Below are positions 7,251-15,235 of a DNA stretch of 21,731 nt, in pieces. The stretch spans positions 1 through 21,731 of the forward strand of contig DASUKL010000031.1 of assembly GCA_036278755.1 (NCBI GenBank). Direction: 5' to 3'. The notes under the pieces were generated by a model. That model saw nothing but the letters and a program-made list of their open reading frames with translations, was not told the DNA's origin and searched no databases. This DNA is from DASUKL01 sp036278755. Lineage in GTDB: Bacteria > Chloroflexota > Limnocylindria > Limnocylindrales > CSP1-4. The position numbers were made by a program, and so were the translations under genes. Each line of letters begins with the position of its first letter. Position 1 is the stretch's first letter.

Positions 7251-7263
7251 GGCCCTTCGGGCC
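7251..7263. terminator. Small hairpin between convergent MmgE/PrpD and MFS genes
   Basis: GGCCC-TTC-GGGCC lies 7 nt after the MmgE/PrpD stop, in the 79-bp gap before the MFS stop codon. A second weak pairing (CGATCC 7274-7279 with GGATCG 7302-7307) follows. There is no clear T-tract. It is a likely, but unproven, terminator between convergent transcripts. Confidence 0.4.
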
Positions 7264-7323
7264 CTGTCCCGCCCGATCCTGCTCGACCGCGGGGGTCTCT
7301 CGGATCGCGCGGGGCGGTCCCCC

Positions 7324-8592
7324 TCAGCGGGGATCGGCGGCCCGGGGCGCGGCATCGGGCATGCCCGCCGAGCCGCCCGAGGCCACGGCCACCGCACCAC
7401 CGGCCAGCAGCAAGGCCACGGCTCCGATGAGGCCCACGATGCCGGCCTGGCCGGCCGTGGCCCCGATGAGGGCCGGGACCGTGGCCTGTCCGAGGCGGTT
7501 GCCCACCATGCGCAGGCTCATGGCCAGACCCCGATCGCGGATCGCGGAGGCCAGGGAGACGAGGATGATCGTCATCGGCTGGCCGAGGCCCAGGTTGACG
7601 CCGATGAGCACCATGGCCAGGAGCACCATGGTCCCGTCGATGGGCAGGATGAGGCAGGGAAGGAGGACGGCCGGCAGGACCATGCTGGCCAACAGGACCC
7701 GCCGCCCGCCGAACCGGGTGACGAGGCGCGAGAGGATCAGCCGCGAGAGGATCTGGCCGAGGAACATGGCCCCCACCGCGGCCCCGATGGTCTGCGAGGA
7801 GAGGCCCCGGATCTGGCCGTAGACGGGCAGGTAGGCGACCATGATGTCGGTCGTGGCCAGGAGGACGACGCTGGCCAGGACGGCCTGGGCCATGCCCGGA
7901 TCGCGCAGCAGGCGGATGGCGCTGGTGGGCGAGCCGGCATCCGCCTCCCGCCGCCGCCGGCCGAGGCTGGGGAAGCGCACCACAAGGAGCGTGGCCAGGA
8001 GAGCCACCACGGCCAGGCCGATGAAGGTCGGCTCGGCGTTGATCCCGCCCTGCCCGGCCACGATGCCAGCCACGATGGGGCCCGTGGCGTTGCCCAGCGA
8101 GGTGGCCACCGAGTAGGTCGAGACGAGGCGGTCGCGGTCCGCCTCGGGGGCCAGGATGGTGAGGGTCGTCTGGAGCCCGATGATCGTGGTCAGCTGGCAC
8201 AGCCCCAGCAGGGCCTGGCCGAGGATGAGCTCGGGCACCGTCTGGGCCAGGGCCAGGAAGATCAGGGTCAGGCCGGTCCCACAGGTCCCGGCCAGGAACA
8301 GGACCCGCCCCCCGGCCCGATCGGCCAGGCGGCCGGCGGGGATGGCGCAGAGGAAGGCCAGGGCGCCGAACGACGAGGCCAGGATGCCGATCTCGGGGGC
8401 CGAAGCGCCCAGGGCCAGGGCTCGGTAGGAGACCGTCGGCCGGGCGCCGTAGACGGCCGTGGCCTCCATGAAAGCGAGGACGATGATGATGCCGAGCCGA
8501 TGGCGCTGGACGGTCTCTGGGCCGACGATGGGCGCGCCTCCCTGGGCTCTCGAAGGTGGGCCGACGCTGAGGCCGACCGGAAACCCGGCCAC
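7324..8592 (-). CDS. MFS transporter
   Basis: A 422-residue major facilitator superfamily protein with about 12 hydrophobic membrane segments from residue ~33 to ~405. The loop 2-3 signature GRLADRAGGR is at 87-96, and there is a charged central loop around residues 210-225 (RFPSLGRRRREADAG). The first ~30 residues are hydrophilic. The GTG start at 8592 is uncertain because no good ribosome binding site precedes it; a later start is possible. It is transcribed alone and diverges from the cyclase-family gene across site 4, which suggests control by the same regulator. It could import a second substrate, act as an aromatic-acid-type permease or export a toxic intermediate. The sequence does not decide between these. 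Confidence 0.85.
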   Translation of the reverse strand: MAGFPVGLSVGPPSRAQGGAPIVGPETVQRHRLGIIIVLAFMEATAVYGARPTVSYRALALGASAPEIGILASSFGALAFLCAIPAGRLADRAGGRVLFLAGTCGTGLTLIFLALAQTVPELILGQALLGLCQLTTIIGLQTTLTILAPEADRDRLVSTYSVATSLGNATGPIVAGIVAGQGGINAEPTFIGLAVVALLATLLVVRFPSLGRRRREADAGSPTSAIRLLRDPGMAQAVLASVVLLATTDIMVAYLPVYGQIRGLSSQTIGAAVGAMFLGQILSRLILSRLVTRFGGRRVLLASMVLPAVLLPCLILPIDGTMVLLAMVLIGVNLGLGQPMTIILVSLASAIRDRGLAMSLRMVGNRLGQATVPALIGATAGQAGIVGLIGAVALLLAGGAVAVASGGSAGMPDAAPRAADPR

Positions 8593-8621
8593 CGGCCGAG
8601 CGCATCGTGTACCGCGTCAGA

Positions 8622-8637
8622 CTATTGTATGCACTTG
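8622..8637 (+). promoter_or_regulatory. Operator-like site 4, MFS / cyclase divergent region
   Basis: CTATTGTATGCACTTG, matching the cluster consensus at 15 of 16 positions. It is centred in the 78-bp gap, 29 nt before the MFS start and 33 nt before the cyclase start, so a single bound dimer could control both. On the minus strand it also contains TACAAT, a -10 candidate for the MFS gene. Confidence 0.65.
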
Positions 8638-8670
8638 ATGTCGTCGACCCGCAGCAAGGATGGATGACCG

Positions 8671-9633
8671 ATGAGCAACGAAGGCCCGGCCCGCGCTCCG
8701 ATCGACCTCGCGCCGTTCACCAGCGCCGAAGAGGTGCAGGCCTACCTGCGCGCCACCCGCACCTGGGGACGCTGGGGCGCCGACGACCAGCGGGGCGCCT
8801 TCAACCTCATCGACGATGCCGCTCGGGTGCGGGCCGCGGCGCTCGTCCGCGAGGGCGTGGCGGTCTCCCTCAGCCGTCCCCTGGCGACCGAGCCCGGACC
8901 GGGCAACCCGCGGCCCGTGGGCCACTTCATGGAGAAGGGCCGGCGCAAGGCCGGTGCCGGCGTGGCCCGTGACTACCTGACCCTCGGCTCGCACGGCACG
9001 ACGACCACCCACCTCGATGCCCTGAGCCACGTCTGGGACGGCGACGGCCTGTGGGGCGGCGCGGACCCGGACGAGGCCATCCAGTTCGACGGCGCACGCT
9101 GGGGCTCCATCGAGCACTGGCGCACGGGCTTCTTCACCCGGACCGTGCTGCTCGACGTGACGGCCCACCGGCAAGCCCCCTACGTGACGGTCGATCGGCC
9201 GGTCGTGGCCGCTGAGCTCGAGGCGACCCTGGCCGAGACGGGCCTTCAGCTGCAGCCCGGCGACGCCATCGCGGTCTACTCGGGCCGGGACCGCTGGGAC
9301 GAGGACCAGCCGCCCTACGGGTCCGACTCGGCCAAGGCCGACGAGTCGACCCGGCCCGGGCTCGACGTGTCCTGCCTCAAGTTCCTCCACGAGCACGACG
9401 TCTCGCTCCTGGCCTGGGACATGACCGACAGCCGGCCCATCGCCTTCGGCCTGGCCTACGGCGTCCATGCCGCGATCTACGCCTACGGCGTGGCCCTCAT
9501 CGACAGCAGCGAGCTGGGCCAGCTCGTGCGCACCGCCGACCGGCTCGGGCGGCGCGATTTCCTGCTCGTCGTGGCCCCGCTCTACCTGCGGGGCGGAACG
9601 GCCACCCCGGTCAACCCGATCGCGGTCTTCTAG
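8671..9633 (+). CDS. Cyclase-family metal-dependent hydrolase (kynurenine formamidase / isatin hydrolase fold)
   Basis: A 320-residue member of the cyclase family, which includes bacterial kynurenine formamidase and isatin hydrolase. These Zn/Mn enzymes open amide or lactam bonds. The family metal motif is intact as SHGTTTTHLDALSH (107-120), with His108, His114, Asp116 and His120. The N-terminal WGADDQRGAFNLID (35-48) marks the longer subgroup of about 300 residues. ATG 8671 follows AAGGATGG at suitable spacing. It is a monocistronic plus-strand gene driven from the divergent promoter at site 4, and it ends 16 bp from the stop of the convergent LLM gene. Isatin- or formylkynurenine-like substrates are possible, but the cluster lacks other signs of tryptophan catabolism. 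Confidence 0.86.
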   Translation: MSNEGPARAPIDLAPFTSAEEVQAYLRATRTWGRWGADDQRGAFNLIDDAARVRAAALVREGVAVSLSRPLATEPGPGNPRPVGHFMEKGRRKAGAGVARDYLTLGSHGTTTTHLDALSHVWDGDGLWGGADPDEAIQFDGARWGSIEHWRTGFFTRTVLLDVTAHRQAPYVTVDRPVVAAELEATLAETGLQLQPGDAIAVYSGRDRWDEDQPPYGSDSAKADESTRPGLDVSCLKFLHEHDVSLLAWDMTDSRPIAFGLAYGVHAAIYAYGVALIDSSELGQLVRTADRLGRRDFLLVVAPLYLRGGTATPVNPIAVF

Positions 9634-9649
9634 CCGCCATCATGGTCCG

Positions 9650-10687
9650 CTAGCCCGCTCGGCGGCCGGGCTCGGGCCCGCAGGCCTCCAGCGTCGCCAG
9701 CACGGAGGGCTCGACCGGGCCCAGGGGCACGGCCCGCACGAGGATGACGTCCGCCCCGGCGGCCAGGCGGCGGATGGCGGCCGGGGCACCGGCCGCCGGC
9801 CCGGCGTAGGCCAGCTGGTCGACCACCTCGGCCGGCACGGCCTCGGCCGCCTGGGCCACGGACTCGCCCCTCCCCCGCCGCTCGACCAGCTCGTCGACCA
9901 GCGCGCTGAGGCCCAACCGGCCAGCATGGGCCCGGTAGCCGCGATCGGGCGGCTCGACGGGCTGGCGGACGGTCATCGACACGAACTGCCGGGCCACGGC
10001 CTGCCGGGCTGCCTCCACGTCGTCGTCGATACAGACCCGGATCTGGTCGACGATGAGGACCGCTTCGGGATCCCGGCCAGCCTTCCGGGCGCCGCCCCTG
10101 ACGAGGTCCGCGGCCTGGGCCACGTAGGCCGGGGACGCCCAGTTGAGCACGACCCCGTCGGCCGCTTCACCGCTGAGGCGCAGCATCCGGGGCCCCAGGG
10201 CCCCCAGGAGGAGGGGCACCGGCGGCGGCGTCCAGCCGATCGTGGCGCCGGCCAGGCCGAGCAGGGGCTCGTCCACCCGCTCGCCCCGGAGCAAGCCGCG
10301 GATGGCCGTGAGATAGCGACGGGCGAAGGCGATGGGCCGGCGCTCGCGCTCGTCCTGGTCCGAGGCCGGACTGTTCGGGTGGCCCACGCCCACCCCCAGC
10401 AGGAAGCGACCGCCGGTCAGCTCGGCCGTGGTCGCCGCGGCCCGGGCGAGGTCGACCGGTGAAGCCCAGGCAGTGGCCGGCACGACGGGGATGCCCAGCT
10501 CGACGGGTCGACCGGCCCGCCGGGCCAGGGCCTCGATGGCGAGGCTGATCTGGAAGGGGTCGTAGCTGCGGGCGGCGACCCAGACGCTGTCGTAGCCGCG
10601 CTCGACGGCCTGCCGGCCCAGCTCGACGAGGGCGCCCACGTCGGCCGCGAGGCTGCGATCGACGTTGAAGCCGAGACGGGGTCCCAC
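9650..10687 (-). CDS. LLM class flavin-dependent (F420 or FMN) oxidoreductase
   Basis: A 345-residue luciferase-like TIM-barrel oxidoreductase. Typical features are the opening strand LGFNVDRSL, GYDSVWVAARSYDPF in the N-terminal quarter, the ELTGGRFLLGVGVGHPNSP segment, and PPPVPLLLGALGPRMLRLSGEAADGVVLNW in the second half. The GTG start at 10687 is supported by GGGAGGAGGA just upstream. Longer in-frame extensions would cross operator-like site 5. Many such proteins in high-GC monoderms use F420 (methylene-H4MPT reductase-like) while others are FMN monooxygenases; the cofactor cannot be decided here. It is divergent from the CMD-like gene. With the ABM proteins it is the best candidate for any oxygen- or flavin-dependent step. 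Confidence 0.85.
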   Translation of the reverse strand: MGPRLGFNVDRSLAADVGALVELGRQAVERGYDSVWVAARSYDPFQISLAIEALARRAGRPVELGIPVVPATAWASPVDLARAAATTAELTGGRFLLGVGVGHPNSPASDQDERERRPIAFARRYLTAIRGLLRGERVDEPLLGLAGATIGWTPPPVPLLLGALGPRMLRLSGEAADGVVLNWASPAYVAQAADLVRGGARKAGRDPEAVLIVDQIRVCIDDDVEAARQAVARQFVSMTVRQPVEPPDRGYRAHAGRLGLSALVDELVERRGRGESVAQAAEAVPAEVVDQLAYAGPAAGAPAAIRRLAAGADVILVRAVPLGPVEPSVLATLEACGPEPGRRAG

Positions 10688-10731
10688 GCAGCTTCCTCCT
10701 CCCGGCAGCCCGTGGTGCCGGGCTCGGCGTC

Positions 10732-10747
10732 CATCAGTGTACAATGG
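10732..10747 (-). promoter_or_regulatory. Operator-like site 5, LLM / CMD divergent region
   Basis: On the minus strand this reads CCATTGTACACTGATG, the most diverged copy of the cluster motif but with the GTA.AC core kept. A second, overlapping match, TTCGTACGCCA on the minus strand (10745-10755), resembles site 1, so two dimers may bind side by side. It lies 44 nt before the LLM start and 82 nt before the CMD start. Confidence 0.55.
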
Positions 10748-10829
10748 CGTACGAAGACGCCGCGCGGTCGCATGGGCGGAGCGCCCGCCGACTGGGACCA
10801 GGTTCTCATGCCACGGAGAGGTGATCGCC

Positions 10830-11786
10830 ATGTCGACCGATGCCCGACCACCGCAGCCGACCAGCGTAGACGACCTGAAGGGGGTCTACGGCGCCGACCT
10901 GCTGGACCATCCGCCGCTCATCAGTCAGGCCCGCTTCGCCGAGAAACTGGGGCTGCGGCACCAGCTCGACCCGCACTACGCCCGGATGTCGATGGAGTTC
11001 GCCTCCGGAGTGCAGCGTCGCTCGGGTCTCGACCGGCGCCTGCGCTACCTCATCGAGATCGGCATGCTGACCGTGGGACGCAGCCCGGGCCACCTGGCCG
11101 ACAGCCTCGACGGGGCCTTCAGCGCCGGTGTGCCGGCGCGCGACCTGCTCGAGACGATCTTCCTGGCCCACATCTACGCCGGCGACCTGGTCGTGGACCT
11201 GGCCCTGCCGGTCTTCGCCGAGGTCGCCGCCCGACACGGGGTCCTCGACGACCTGCGGGCCGACCGGCTGCCCATCGATCGCGGCGACCGTGACCTGGCG
11301 GCCGAGCGGGCCACGTGGTCCGAGGAGTTCGCCAACGACCCCCGCCTGTCACGGCTCATCGACGAGTACGGCTGGCAGGGCGTGGCCACCGGGTACCGCT
11401 ATCGGGGCGTCTACCACCTCGACGCCCTGGAGTACCTCGAGAAGCTGGACCTCAGCTGGGGCAAGCTGTGGGAGAGCATGGCCTACGAGGGCATGTACAG
11501 CCGCGGCGTGCTGGACGACAAGACCCGCCTGCTGTGCACGGTCGGCGACTGCGTGGCCCTCGGGGCCAGCGGCATGGTCCCGGCCAAGGAGCACATCCGC
11601 GAGGCGCTGCACTTCGGCAACTCGCCCCAGGAGGTGCTCGAGGTCCTCTACCTGGCCGGCCTCCATTTCGGCTTCCCGATCTACATCACGGTGCGCGGCA
11701 TCTTCGTCCAGATCATGGCCGACCTGGGCCGCCTGGACGAGATCGGCAACGTCGTCCCGCCCAAGGCCATCGACGCTCGACGCTAG
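10830..11786 (+). CDS. Two-domain carboxymuconolactone decarboxylase (CMD)-like protein
   Basis: A 318-residue protein with two CMD-like helical domains, at about 55-130 (RLRYLIEIGMLTVGRSPGHLADSL...) and 210-300 (KTRLLCTVGDCVALGASGMVPAKEHIREAL...). Single-domain CMD proteins decarboxylate gamma-carboxymuconolactone or, with a CxxC motif, act as AhpD-like peroxidases. No CxxC is present in either domain, so a peroxidase role is unlikely. His255 in the second domain sits in the expected helix, and the first domain has His88 in a similar place. ATG 10830 follows GGAGAGGTGA. The gene is monocistronic and divergent from the LLM gene. A decarboxylase or lactone-processing role in the pathway is plausible but unproven. 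Confidence 0.82.
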   Translation: MSTDARPPQPTSVDDLKGVYGADLLDHPPLISQARFAEKLGLRHQLDPHYARMSMEFASGVQRRSGLDRRLRYLIEIGMLTVGRSPGHLADSLDGAFSAGVPARDLLETIFLAHIYAGDLVVDLALPVFAEVAARHGVLDDLRADRLPIDRGDRDLAAERATWSEEFANDPRLSRLIDEYGWQGVATGYRYRGVYHLDALEYLEKLDLSWGKLWESMAYEGMYSRGVLDDKTRLLCTVGDCVALGASGMVPAKEHIREALHFGNSPQEVLEVLYLAGLHFGFPIYITVRGIFVQIMADLGRLDEIGNVVPPKAIDARR

Positions 11787-11843
11787 GCCCGACCGGCAGG
11801 CCTAGCCTCCCCGAAGCCTGGCCCGGCCCGACCCCCGGGCCAG
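11783..11843. terminator. Tandem hairpins between convergent CMD and amidohydrolase genes
   Basis: Two perfect inverted repeats occupy this gap. CTAGGCC/GGCCTAG (11783-11789 and 11799-11805) includes the CMD stop codon. CTGGCCCGG/CCGGGCCAG (11818-11826 and 11835-11843) is a strong 9-bp stem with an 8-nt loop ending 3 nt before the amidohydrolase stop codon. Their placement between convergent genes suggests a bidirectional terminator, although no T-tract follows. Confidence 0.55.
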
Positions 11844-11846
11844 CGC

Positions 11847-12875
11847 TCAGGCCGCCGGCAGGCGGAGGAAGGCCCGCGCGTTGGGGCCGGCGATGCGGGC
11901 CACCTCGGCCGGGCTGAGGCCCGCCGCCGCAAGAGCCTCGAGCGGCTGGCCAACGGACATGTCCCAGGGGTAGTCCGTGCCCACGACCATCCGATCGAGG
12001 CCCAGCCGCGTGCGGAGGAAGGCCGTCGAGCGCGGGTCATGGGTCAGGGCATCGAAGGTGAACCGCCCGATGTGCTCGCTGGGCGGGCTGCTGATGGCCT
12101 GACGCGTCTCGGGCCGGACCTCCCAGCCGTGGTCCCAGCGGCCCAGCTGATAGGGCACGAAGCCGCCGCCATGGACGAACCCGAAGCGCAGGCGGGGGAA
12201 GCGGTCGAGGATGCCGGAGCAGGCCAGCCGGGCCACGGCGATGGTCGTCTCCAGGGGATTGCCGATGAGGTTGGCCAGGTGGTAGTCGCCCAGCCGCTCG
12301 CGTCCGGCGATCGACTCGGGATAGGGGTGGACGAGGACCGGCAGGTCGGCCTCCTGGAGGGCGCCCCAGACGGGAGCGAAGCCGGGCGCGTCGAGGTCCG
12401 TGCCGGCCACGTTGGTGGCGATGCCCACCCCGGCGACCTCCGGCCGCTCGGCCAGCCGCGCGATCTCGGCCACGGCCCGGACCGGGTCCTGGAGCGGCAG
12501 GCAGGCGAGAGCCGCGAAGCGACCCGGATGGTCCCGGGCCAGGGCGCAGAAGGCATCGTTCTGGAGGCGCAGGGCGGCCGCTGCCCGCTCCGCCGGCGCG
12601 GCGTAGAGGTAGAGCCAGGTCGAGCAGCTGACGGCCTGCAGGCCGATGCCCTGGGCGTCCATGTCGGCCAGACGGACCTCCGGATCGACCAGGCCGCTCG
12701 GCACCGGCCGCTGCTTGCCGGAGGGGAACGTGCAGCGCCAGGTCCCGTCGTCGAGGCGTCGGAAGGTGGCCACATGCTCCGGCAGCAGCTCGTGCATGGC
12801 GTCGGCGCTGGCGGCGTCGACGAGGTGGGCGTGGACGTCGATGGTCTCGGGCAGGGTCGGCTCGGGCTCAGGCAT
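11847..12875 (-). CDS. Amidohydrolase family 2 protein (ACMSD-like decarboxylase/hydrolase)
   Basis: A 342-residue TIM-barrel metal enzyme of the amidohydrolase-2 group, which includes aminocarboxymuconate semialdehyde decarboxylase (ACMSD) and other non-oxidative decarboxylases. The metal and catalytic residues are visible: His15 and His17 in IDVHAHL, His183 in VLVHPYP, His235 in FVHGGG and Asp301 in VGTDYPWDM. ATG 12875 is preceded by AAGGA and overlaps the end of the TerC-family gene by 8 bp, indicating translational coupling. It is the last gene of the leftward transcript. A decarboxylase is the most likely function given the carboxylate transporters nearby; hydrolase activity cannot be excluded. 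Confidence 0.87.
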   Translation of the reverse strand: MPEPEPTLPETIDVHAHLVDAASADAMHELLPEHVATFRRLDDGTWRCTFPSGKQRPVPSGLVDPEVRLADMDAQGIGLQAVSCSTWLYLYAAPAERAAAALRLQNDAFCALARDHPGRFAALACLPLQDPVRAVAEIARLAERPEVAGVGIATNVAGTDLDAPGFAPVWGALQEADLPVLVHPYPESIAGRERLGDYHLANLIGNPLETTIAVARLACSGILDRFPRLRFGFVHGGGFVPYQLGRWDHGWEVRPETRQAISSPPSEHIGRFTFDALTHDPRSTAFLRTRLGLDRMVVGTDYPWDMSVGQPLEALAAAGLSPAEVARIAGPNARAFLRLPAA

Positions 12876-13566
12876 GGGAGGTCCTTTCCTGCGGCTGGTG
12901 GTCAGCGGGGGTCCGGCCCCGGAGCCAGGCGAAGACGATGGTGAGGACGGCCGCGGCGGCCAGGCCGCCGAGCAAGCGGGCCGTGGCGCTCAGCTCGGTG
13001 AGGGCCACGACATGCTCGTCGTCGAGGATCATCCGCAGGCCGGCGAAGCAGATCACCGCGGCGCCCAGGTAGATGAGCCAGCGGGCCCGATCGATGATCG
13101 AGGCCACCACGCCGCCGGCCACGAGCAGGAGGGGCATGCTCGTCAACAGGCCGAAGACGGCCAAGCCCACGTCGTCCCCGGCCGCGCCGGCTACGGCGAT
13201 GACATTCTCGACGCTCATGGTCAGGTCTGCCGCCACGATCAGCATGATGGCCCGGCCCAGGCCGTCGGCTCCGGAGGAGGCGACGCCCTCACCCGGGCCG
13301 TTCGCGTCGAGGAGACGCCAGCTGATGAAGACGAGGGCCGCCCCGCCGACCACCGGGAGCAGGGGTACGGCGAGGAGGAGCTCGGCCACGGCGGTCAGGC
13401 CGATGCGCAGGACGATGGCCAGCAAGCCACCGCACAGGATGGCCAGCCGCCGCTGATGGGCCGGCAGCGAGGCCGCGGCCATGCCGATGACGACCACGTT
13501 GTCGCCGCTGAGAGCGACGTTGATGAGGGTGATGGAGAGGAGGCGAACGAGCGGATCGATGTCCAT
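12868..13566 (-). CDS. TerC-family integral membrane protein (YjbE-like, probable metal ion exporter)
   Basis: A 232-residue membrane protein with about seven hydrophobic segments. It carries the paired TerC signatures NVALSGDNVVVIG (16-28, Asp22) in the first helix and ADLTMSVENVIAVAG (113-127, Asp114 and Glu120) in the middle. These acidic residues are expected to bind a divalent cation; several TerC-family members export Mn2+. It is embedded between tctA and the amidohydrolase, overlapping the latter by 8 bp, so it is very likely part of the same transcript. A TerC protein in a carboxylate-uptake operon is unusual; co-import of metal with chelating acids, or supply control for the metal-dependent enzymes, could explain it. 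Confidence 0.85.
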   Translation of the reverse strand: MDIDPLVRLLSITLINVALSGDNVVVIGMAAASLPAHQRRLAILCGGLLAIVLRIGLTAVAELLLAVPLLPVVGGAALVFISWRLLDANGPGEGVASSGADGLGRAIMLIVAADLTMSVENVIAVAGAAGDDVGLAVFGLLTSMPLLLVAGGVVASIIDRARWLIYLGAAVICFAGLRMILDDEHVVALTELSATARLLGGLAAAAVLTIVFAWLRGRTPADHQPQERTSHA

Positions 13567-13599
13567 GACTCGAGCTGGGCTGCGGCTTCAGGTCGGCGT

Positions 13600-13616
13600 C
13601 GCCGGCGAGGCCGGCG
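13600..13616. terminator. Hairpin between tctA and the TerC-family gene
   Basis: A perfect 7-bp stem with a 3-nt loop, CGCCGGC-GAG-GCCGGCG, lies in the 80-bp gap between the tctA stop and the TerC start. There is no T-tract. It could be a partial terminator or an mRNA stability element that separates expression of the transporter from that of the last two genes. Confidence 0.3.
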
Positions 13617-13646
13617 AGCCGGGCGCGGGGCAGGCGCAGCTCGCGG

Positions 13647-15179
13647 TCACATGCCCTCGTCCTCCTCGACCGCCAGCCGGGGCCCCCGGCGGAGGACCGT
13701 CTGGACCAGCTTGAGGACGAGCATCAGGCCCAGGATGCCGTAGATGACGGCCGGGATCGGCGAGGCCACGAGCTGGATCGGGTCGCCGTGGGCGATGAGC
13801 AGGCCCTGATAGAGGCTGCGTTCGACGATGGGCCCCAGGACCATGGCCAGGACCAGCGGCGCCAGGGGGTAGCCGTGGAGGCGCATGAGGAGCCCGACCC
13901 CGCCGAAGAGGAAGACCAGCAGGACGTCGAAGAGCGAGTTCTGGACGGCGAAGGCGCCCACGACCGAGAGCAGGATCGTCAGCACCGAAAGAGCCGGGAA
14001 GGGGATGCGGAGCATCTGGATGAAGAGGCCCACCAGCGGCACGTTGAGCACGATCAGCATCAGGTTGCCGATGAGCATGCTGGCGATGAGGCCCCACACG
14101 ACATCGGGGTTGGTCTGGAAGAGCTGCGGCCCGGGCTCGAGGCCATGGATGATGAGGGCCCCCATGAGCACCGCCGCGGCCGGCGAGCCGGGGATGCCCA
14201 GGGTCAGCATGGGCACGAAAGCGCCCTGGGCCGCGGCGTTGTTGGCGGCCTCGGGGGCGCAGACGCCCTCCATAGCCCCTTCGCCGAAGAGTTTGGCTCG
14301 ATCCGGCTTGGCCAGGCGCTGCTCGGTGCCGTAGGCGATGAACGAGGCCGCCACGGCGCCCGTCCCGGGCATGACCCCGAGGAGGAATCCGAGGACGCTC
14401 TGGCGGAGCGTGGGCAGCCACGAGACGCGCAGGTCGTCGAGGCTGGGGATGAGGGCCCGGAAGTCGAGCCAGTTGCCCTTGGGCAGGCCCTGGTCGCCCT
14501 CCGGCTTGACCAGGGCATGGAGGACCTCGCCGACGGCGAAGAGGCCCAGCACCACGTCGACGAGATTGATGCCGCCCAGGGCGTCAGGCAGGCCGAACGT
14601 GAAGCGTGGGACGCCGCTGATGATGTCCGTGCCCACGGTCGCCAGGAGGAAGCCGAGACAGGCGCTGATCGTGCCCTTGACGAGGCTGTTGGCGCTGAGC
14701 ACGACCACGAGGGAGACGCCCACGAGGGCCAGGGCCAGGACCTCGATGGGGCCGAAGGCAAGGGCATAGCTGGCCAGCGGGACGCCCAGGAAGGCCAGTC
14801 CGAAGGTGGCCAGGATGCCGGCCACGAACGAGGCCAGGGCGGCCATCGTCATGGCCGGCCCGGCCCGCCCCATGAGCCGCAGCTTATAGCCGTCGAGGAC
14901 GGTCATCACCGACGACGACTCGCCCGGCAGGCCGAGCAGGATGGCCGTCGTCGAGCCGCCGTACATGGCTCCGTAATAGACGCCGGCCATGAGGATCAGG
15001 CCGGACGTGGGGTCGAGGTAGAAAGAGACGGGCAGGAGGATGGCCAGCGAGGTCAGGGGCCCGATGCCGGGCAGCACCCCGACCACGCTGCCCAGGGTGA
15101 CGCCCACGCCGGCAGCCACCAGGTTCTGGGGCTGGAGGGCGACGGACAGGCCGTACAGGAGGCCCGAGACGGCATCCAT
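13647..15179 (-). CDS. tctA: Tripartite tricarboxylate transporter, large permease TctA
   Basis: A 510-residue polytopic membrane protein with the characteristic TctA sequences: VVGVLPGIGPLTSLAILLP near residue 35, GVYYGAMYGGSTTAILLGLPGE around 66-87, and LGVMPGTGAVAASFIAYGTEQ in the middle repeat. APEAANNAAAQGAFVPMLTLGIPGSPAAAVLMGAL completes the pattern. The two repeated Gly/Pro-rich blocks reflect the internal duplication of the family. Length fits the usual ~500 residues. It forms the transport channel with TctB and works with the binding protein TctC to import di- or tricarboxylates using an ion gradient. It follows tctB after 56 nt. The real substrate may be any carboxylate, as the family is broad. 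Confidence 0.94.
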   Translation of the reverse strand: MDAVSGLLYGLSVALQPQNLVAAGVGVTLGSVVGVLPGIGPLTSLAILLPVSFYLDPTSGLILMAGVYYGAMYGGSTTAILLGLPGESSSVMTVLDGYKLRLMGRAGPAMTMAALASFVAGILATFGLAFLGVPLASYALAFGPIEVLALALVGVSLVVVLSANSLVKGTISACLGFLLATVGTDIISGVPRFTFGLPDALGGINLVDVVLGLFAVGEVLHALVKPEGDQGLPKGNWLDFRALIPSLDDLRVSWLPTLRQSVLGFLLGVMPGTGAVAASFIAYGTEQRLAKPDRAKLFGEGAMEGVCAPEAANNAAAQGAFVPMLTLGIPGSPAAAVLMGALIIHGLEPGPQLFQTNPDVVWGLIASMLIGNLMLIVLNVPLVGLFIQMLRIPFPALSVLTILLSVVGAFAVQNSLFDVLLVFLFGGVGLLMRLHGYPLAPLVLAMVLGPIVERSLYQGLLIAHGDPIQLVASPIPAVIYGILGLMLVLKLVQTVLRRGPRLAVEEDEGM

Positions 15180-15235
15180 CTAGATCGATCCTGAGGCATC
15201 GGCCCGGTCGGCCCGCCGGGCTAGGGTGGACCGGC

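Noticed and set aside
13788..15194. Long plus-strand open frame opposite tctA
   Set aside because: Its translation is a low-complexity Gly/Asp/Glu/His/Gln-rich sequence with no family likeness and lies wholly opposite a clear TctA gene. This is a typical high-GC shadow.
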